NCBI RefSeq assembly: GCF_003313245.1
Contig: NZ_QJSD01000008.1
Location: 62,001-126,000 of the forward strand
Length of the DNA stretch: 64,000 bases
Source: Primorskyibacter marinus
GTDB lineage: Bacteria > Pseudomonadota > Alphaproteobacteria > Rhodobacterales > Rhodobacteraceae
Direction: 5' to 3'
Of this stretch, positions 61,774-64,000 are shown piece after piece. The position numbers and the translations under genes are program-made. Under the pieces are notes generated by a model. The model made no database searches. It was not told the origin of the DNA and worked only from the letters and a program-made list of their open reading frames with translations. Positions within the stretch are counted from its first letter, which is position 1, and every line of letters starts with the position of its first letter.

Positions 61774-62781
61774 TTAGGTCGAAGGGATCGAGACGTTGTT
61801 CTCGACCCGGAACATATTGATGGTCTTTCGATCTTCGCGGGGGCTGATGCCGAATGTATCCCGGTAATGGCGCGTCATCGGTGCGGTGCTGACATAGCCG
61901 ACCGCGTTTGCAATTTCCGACATCGTGTCGCGGGAATACAGCACAAGTTGCCGGGCAGCCTTCATTCGCAGCGCGCGATAATAATGCGACGGGCTTTGAC
62001 CGGTGGCCTGTTTGAACACGCGTTCAAGCTGACGGGTCGAAACACCAACTGCCTGCGCAACTTCATCCAGCCCGACCGGGTCCTGAATGTGCTCGGCAAA
62101 TATCTCCACAGCTTGCGCCACGGCGGGTGGCAACATATCGGATGTGCTCTGCTTTCCGACAGTCGGAATTTTCTGCCGAACCCCTGCCCCACGCACAAGC
62201 GGATGCTGGAACCAGCATGCCACTTCGGTTGTAACCTCTTCGCCAAGCCGTTCTTCGATCAGATGCAACATCAGATCGAACGCCGCGGCCGATCCTGAAA
62301 CGGTAAGACGCCCCCGATCTATATTGATCACGTCGTCGGTCATGACATGGTCAGGAAACTCGGCGGCGAACGCCGCTTCGTAGCACCAGTGAACGCTGCA
62401 TTTATATCCCGACAGCAACCCAGAACGTGCAAGCGGAAAGACGCCGCCGCTGATGCTCCCCATTTGCACACCGTGACGTGCCAGACGCCGTAAGTGGCCA
62501 TCTGATGCCTTTTTATCCACGAACCGTGATTGTGGGCTGCTCAGCAGGAACAGGAAATCCAGCTCCGCCGCCTGGTCCAATGAGGCGTCCGGGTCAAACC
62601 CGACATCCGCACTTGACGACACCCGAGACCCCGTCTCGGAAAAAAGTAGCCATGAAAAGGCCTTTTCTCCCGCGATTTCATTCGCAGCCCGCAACGGTTC
62701 TATTGCGGATGTCAGACAGGCCATCGGAAAACCGGGATAGATCAAGAACCCCAATGACGTTGATTTGTTGGTGCCATTCAT
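61774..62781 (-). CDS. GlxA/GbdR-type AraC-family regulator
   Basis: A 335-residue regulator: an N-terminal class I amidotransferase-like sensor domain (LGFLIYPGFPMACLTSAIEPL, DFLFLLSS) and a C-terminal AraC double helix-turn-helix (VGLDEVAQAVGVSTRQLERVFKQ, EIANAVGYVSTAPMTRHYRDTFG). The nucleophile-elbow Cys of active enzymes is absent (MGSISGGVF). GbdR and SouR, which sense glycine betaine, dimethylglycine or sarcosine in Pseudomonas, share this layout. It converges with soxG by 27 bases and may activate the sox operon. Confidence 0.9.
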   Translation of the reverse strand: MNGTNKSTSLGFLIYPGFPMACLTSAIEPLRAANEIAGEKAFSWLLFSETGSRVSSSADVGFDPDASLDQAAELDFLFLLSSPQSRFVDKKASDGHLRRLARHGVQMGSISGGVFPLARSGLLSGYKCSVHWCYEAAFAAEFPDHVMTDDVINIDRGRLTVSGSAAAFDLMLHLIEERLGEEVTTEVACWFQHPLVRGAGVRQKIPTVGKQSTSDMLPPAVAQAVEIFAEHIQDPVGLDEVAQAVGVSTRQLERVFKQATGQSPSHYYRALRMKAARQLVLYSRDTMSEIANAVGYVSTAPMTRHYRDTFGISPREDRKTINMFRVENNVSIPST

Positions 62782-62835
62782 GGCTGCTACCTGTGTGCAT
62801 ATTGCCAGCGCAAGCTATTGTGCGCCGGTCTGCGG

Positions 62836-62883
62836 TTGAAGCAGATTCCCTTCAACTATATGTTACGTTTAAGGGATTGAAGG
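62836..62883. promoter_or_regulatory. Alternating half-sites between the GlxA-type and XRE-cupin genes
   Basis: TTGAAG (62836-62841), CTTCAA (62850-62855) and TTGAAG (62877-62882) form two inverted pairs, the second extended to CCTTCAA/TTGAAGG. They lie just upstream of the XRE gene start in the divergent interval and are a likely operator for one of the two regulators. Confidence 0.5.
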
Positions 62884-62898
62884 TAAAGGCGATACATA

Positions 62899-63555
62899 AT
62901 GAAGAAGGCGAAGAGCGAGGCCGACAGGTCGTCAAAAGTGTTGTCTCAAAACCCCCATAAGGTCGGCGGCGAACGAGAAAAAGTTCTTGAAGTCGCCATT
63001 GGCAAAGAAGTCAGAGCCTTTCGTCGACAGCAAAATATGACGGTATTCGAACTTGCCGAAGCAACAGGCCTTTCGATCGGCATGTTGTCCAAGATCGAAA
63101 ACGGCAATACGTCGCCGTCGCTGACCACGCTACAGGCCTTGTCCCATGCGCTTAGTGCGCCGTTGACTTCGTTCTTCCGTGGATTTGAAGAAAGCCGAAG
63201 CGCGGTTCTGACCAAAGCCGGTGAAGGCGCGGAAATATCGCGCCGTGGCACACGCGCAGGGCATCAGTACAATCTACTGGGTCATATCGGCTCGAATGCC
63301 AGCGGTGTGGTGGTCGAACCCTACCTGATCACATTGTCAGAAGAATCCGATATTTTTCCGGTCTTTCAGCATGACGGAATTGAGACGATTTACATGCTGG
63401 AAGGTGAAATCGACTATCGGCATGGCAACGACCTTTATCCGCTAAGGCCCGGTGATACGTTGTTTTTTGATGCCGATGCCCCACATGGCCCGGAAGTGCT
63501 GGCAAAGCTGCCGGCACGCTATCTTTCGATTATCGCCTATCCGCAATCAAGCTGA
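62899..63555 (+). CDS. XRE-cupin transcriptional regulator
   Basis: A 218-residue protein with a basic tail of 25 residues, an XRE helix-turn-helix (GKEVRAFRRQQNMTVFELAEATGLSIGMLSKIENG, in parts: ELAEATGLSIGML, SKIENGNTSPSLTTL) and a C-terminal cupin (FQHDGIETIYMLEGEIDYRHG, LRPGDTLFFDADAPHGPE) with His/Glu metal or ligand residues. Such regulators often control amine and glutamine-synthetase-like pathways. It diverges from the GlxA-type gene and converges on the dmmA-like gene. Confidence 0.88.
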   Translation: MKKAKSEADRSSKVLSQNPHKVGGEREKVLEVAIGKEVRAFRRQQNMTVFELAEATGLSIGMLSKIENGNTSPSLTTLQALSHALSAPLTSFFRGFEESRSAVLTKAGEGAEISRRGTRAGHQYNLLGHIGSNASGVVVEPYLITLSEESDIFPVFQHDGIETIYMLEGEIDYRHGNDLYPLRPGDTLFFDADAPHGPEVLAKLPARYLSIIAYPQSS

Positions 63556-63743
63556 AGCGCTTGTCGCCTTTGTAATATGGGCTCGGGCCAGGCGAGCGCC
63601 ATCGCGAAACAGAGCGCCAGCCAAGCTGACAATAACAAAAACGGAGATGTCCTCTGTGCGCGATTGCCACGCGCGTCGCGGATCTTTGGTAACACCGGCA
63701 TTTCCCGCGGCAGGCAACCCAGCCGCGGAATTATGCGGTCGCC

Positions 63744-64000
63744 CTAGTCCGGCCAGACGCCATCCGATGTGGGTGCGCCATCATCGAACTTCGACAGGTA
63801 GTCGACAATCAGCGGGCGGTTGTCGATGAAACCTTTATAGGTGGCCAGTTCTTCCGGAACATCGCGGATGACACGATGCAGGCGACGGCCCCATTTCGGA
63901 ATGGTGACCAGATCTTCCAGCGAAATCAGATAACACCGGATTGGAAAAACCATCCCGTTTGAACGCGGGAGCCGAAAAAAGGTCTGCAACTCAACCCGCA
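63744..64000 (-). CDS. dmmA: 3' end of a dimethylamine monooxygenase alpha-like gene (DUF3445, DmmA/HODM type)
   Basis: The C-terminal 84 residues are visible; the gene continues past the right edge. LQTFFRLPRSNGMVFPIRCY corresponds to the ERQTLxRLPxSGAVxFxIRTY stretch of the haem-dependent oxidative N-demethylase family (DUF3445), and RRLHRVIRDVPEELATYKGF to its closing helix. DmmA is the haem subunit of dimethylamine monooxygenase, turning dimethylamine into methylamine and formaldehyde. It would complete the path after Tdm. The call depends on a short region but also on the neighbourhood. Confidence 0.7.
   Translation of the reverse strand, partial: RVELQTFFRLPRSNGMVFPIRCYLISLEDLVTIPKWGRRLHRVIRDVPEELATYKGFIDNRPLIVDYLSKFDDGAPTSDGVWPD

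Noticed and set aside
1-64000. tRNA, rRNA, prophage or integrase signatures
   Set aside because: None seen on either strand by reading for T-loop sequences, rRNA segments, integrases or attachment-site duplications.

Overview
The window looks like a chromosomal segment of a marine alphaproteobacterium of the Roseobacter group (Rhodobacteraceae). Supporting signs are high-GC coding sequence, two TRAP dicarboxylate-type carriers, an NnrS/NnrU/NsrR nitric-oxide module, DUF1127 proteins, and above all the trimethylamine (Tmm), TMAO (Tdm) and heterotetrameric sarcosine oxidase (SoxBDAG) genes typical of that group. No rRNA, tRNA, CRISPR array or complete mobile element was seen.

Layout. 0-4.5 kb: start of an acyl-CoA-type gene, a Dabb protein, a phytanoyl-CoA dioxygenase-like enzyme and a TRAP transporter. 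4.7-11.2 kb: a TetR regulator with a well-formed operator, a STAS-like protein, the wreck of an RND efflux pump, small stress-type genes (DUF1127, GreA/Rnk-like), a mechanosensitive channel and the tail of a dead HpcH/HpaI aldolase gene. 11.5-22 kb: LysR regulator diverging from an operon for N-carbamoylsarcosine amidohydrolase, a second TRAP transporter and hydantoinase/oxoprolinase HyuA/HyuB, followed by an NCS1 (hydantoin/nucleobase-type) carrier. 22-25.1 kb: nitric-oxide response operon. 25.3-31.6 kb: three transporters, a TIR-LRR protein and two gene fragments (nanA-like, mgtE-like). 32.1-37.3 kb: urease operon ureABCFDG without ureE. 37.5-43.6 kb: catalase, WrbA, an IS30 remnant and an exbB-exbD-exbD-tonB operon. 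43.8-64 kb: methylated-amine island: tmm, a signal-less substrate-binding-protein paralogue, a GntR regulator, a Liv-type ABC transporter, tdm, a LysR regulator, soxBDAG, GlxA-type and XRE-cupin regulators and the 3' end of a dmmA-like gene.

How the parts may fit. Tmm makes TMAO from trimethylamine; Tdm splits TMAO to dimethylamine and a one-carbon unit passed to tetrahydrofolate; the DmmA-like protein at the right edge would take dimethylamine to monomethylamine. Independently, HyuA/HyuB could open N-methylhydantoin to N-carbamoylsarcosine, the amidohydrolase would release sarcosine, and SoxBDAG would oxidise sarcosine to glycine. Urease adds another route to ammonium. The common theme is recovery of nitrogen and one-carbon units from small N-methyl and ureido compounds. 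Substrate assignments for the transporters are inferences from neighbourhood only.

The points most worth a second look are the cytoplasmic-looking substrate-binding-protein paralogue beside the Liv-type transporter in the TMA/TMAO cluster, a SoxD lacking the family's zinc cysteines, a TIR-LRR protein between dead genes, a urease whose mobile-flap cysteine is alanine, and a conserved element upstream of both DUF1127 genes.
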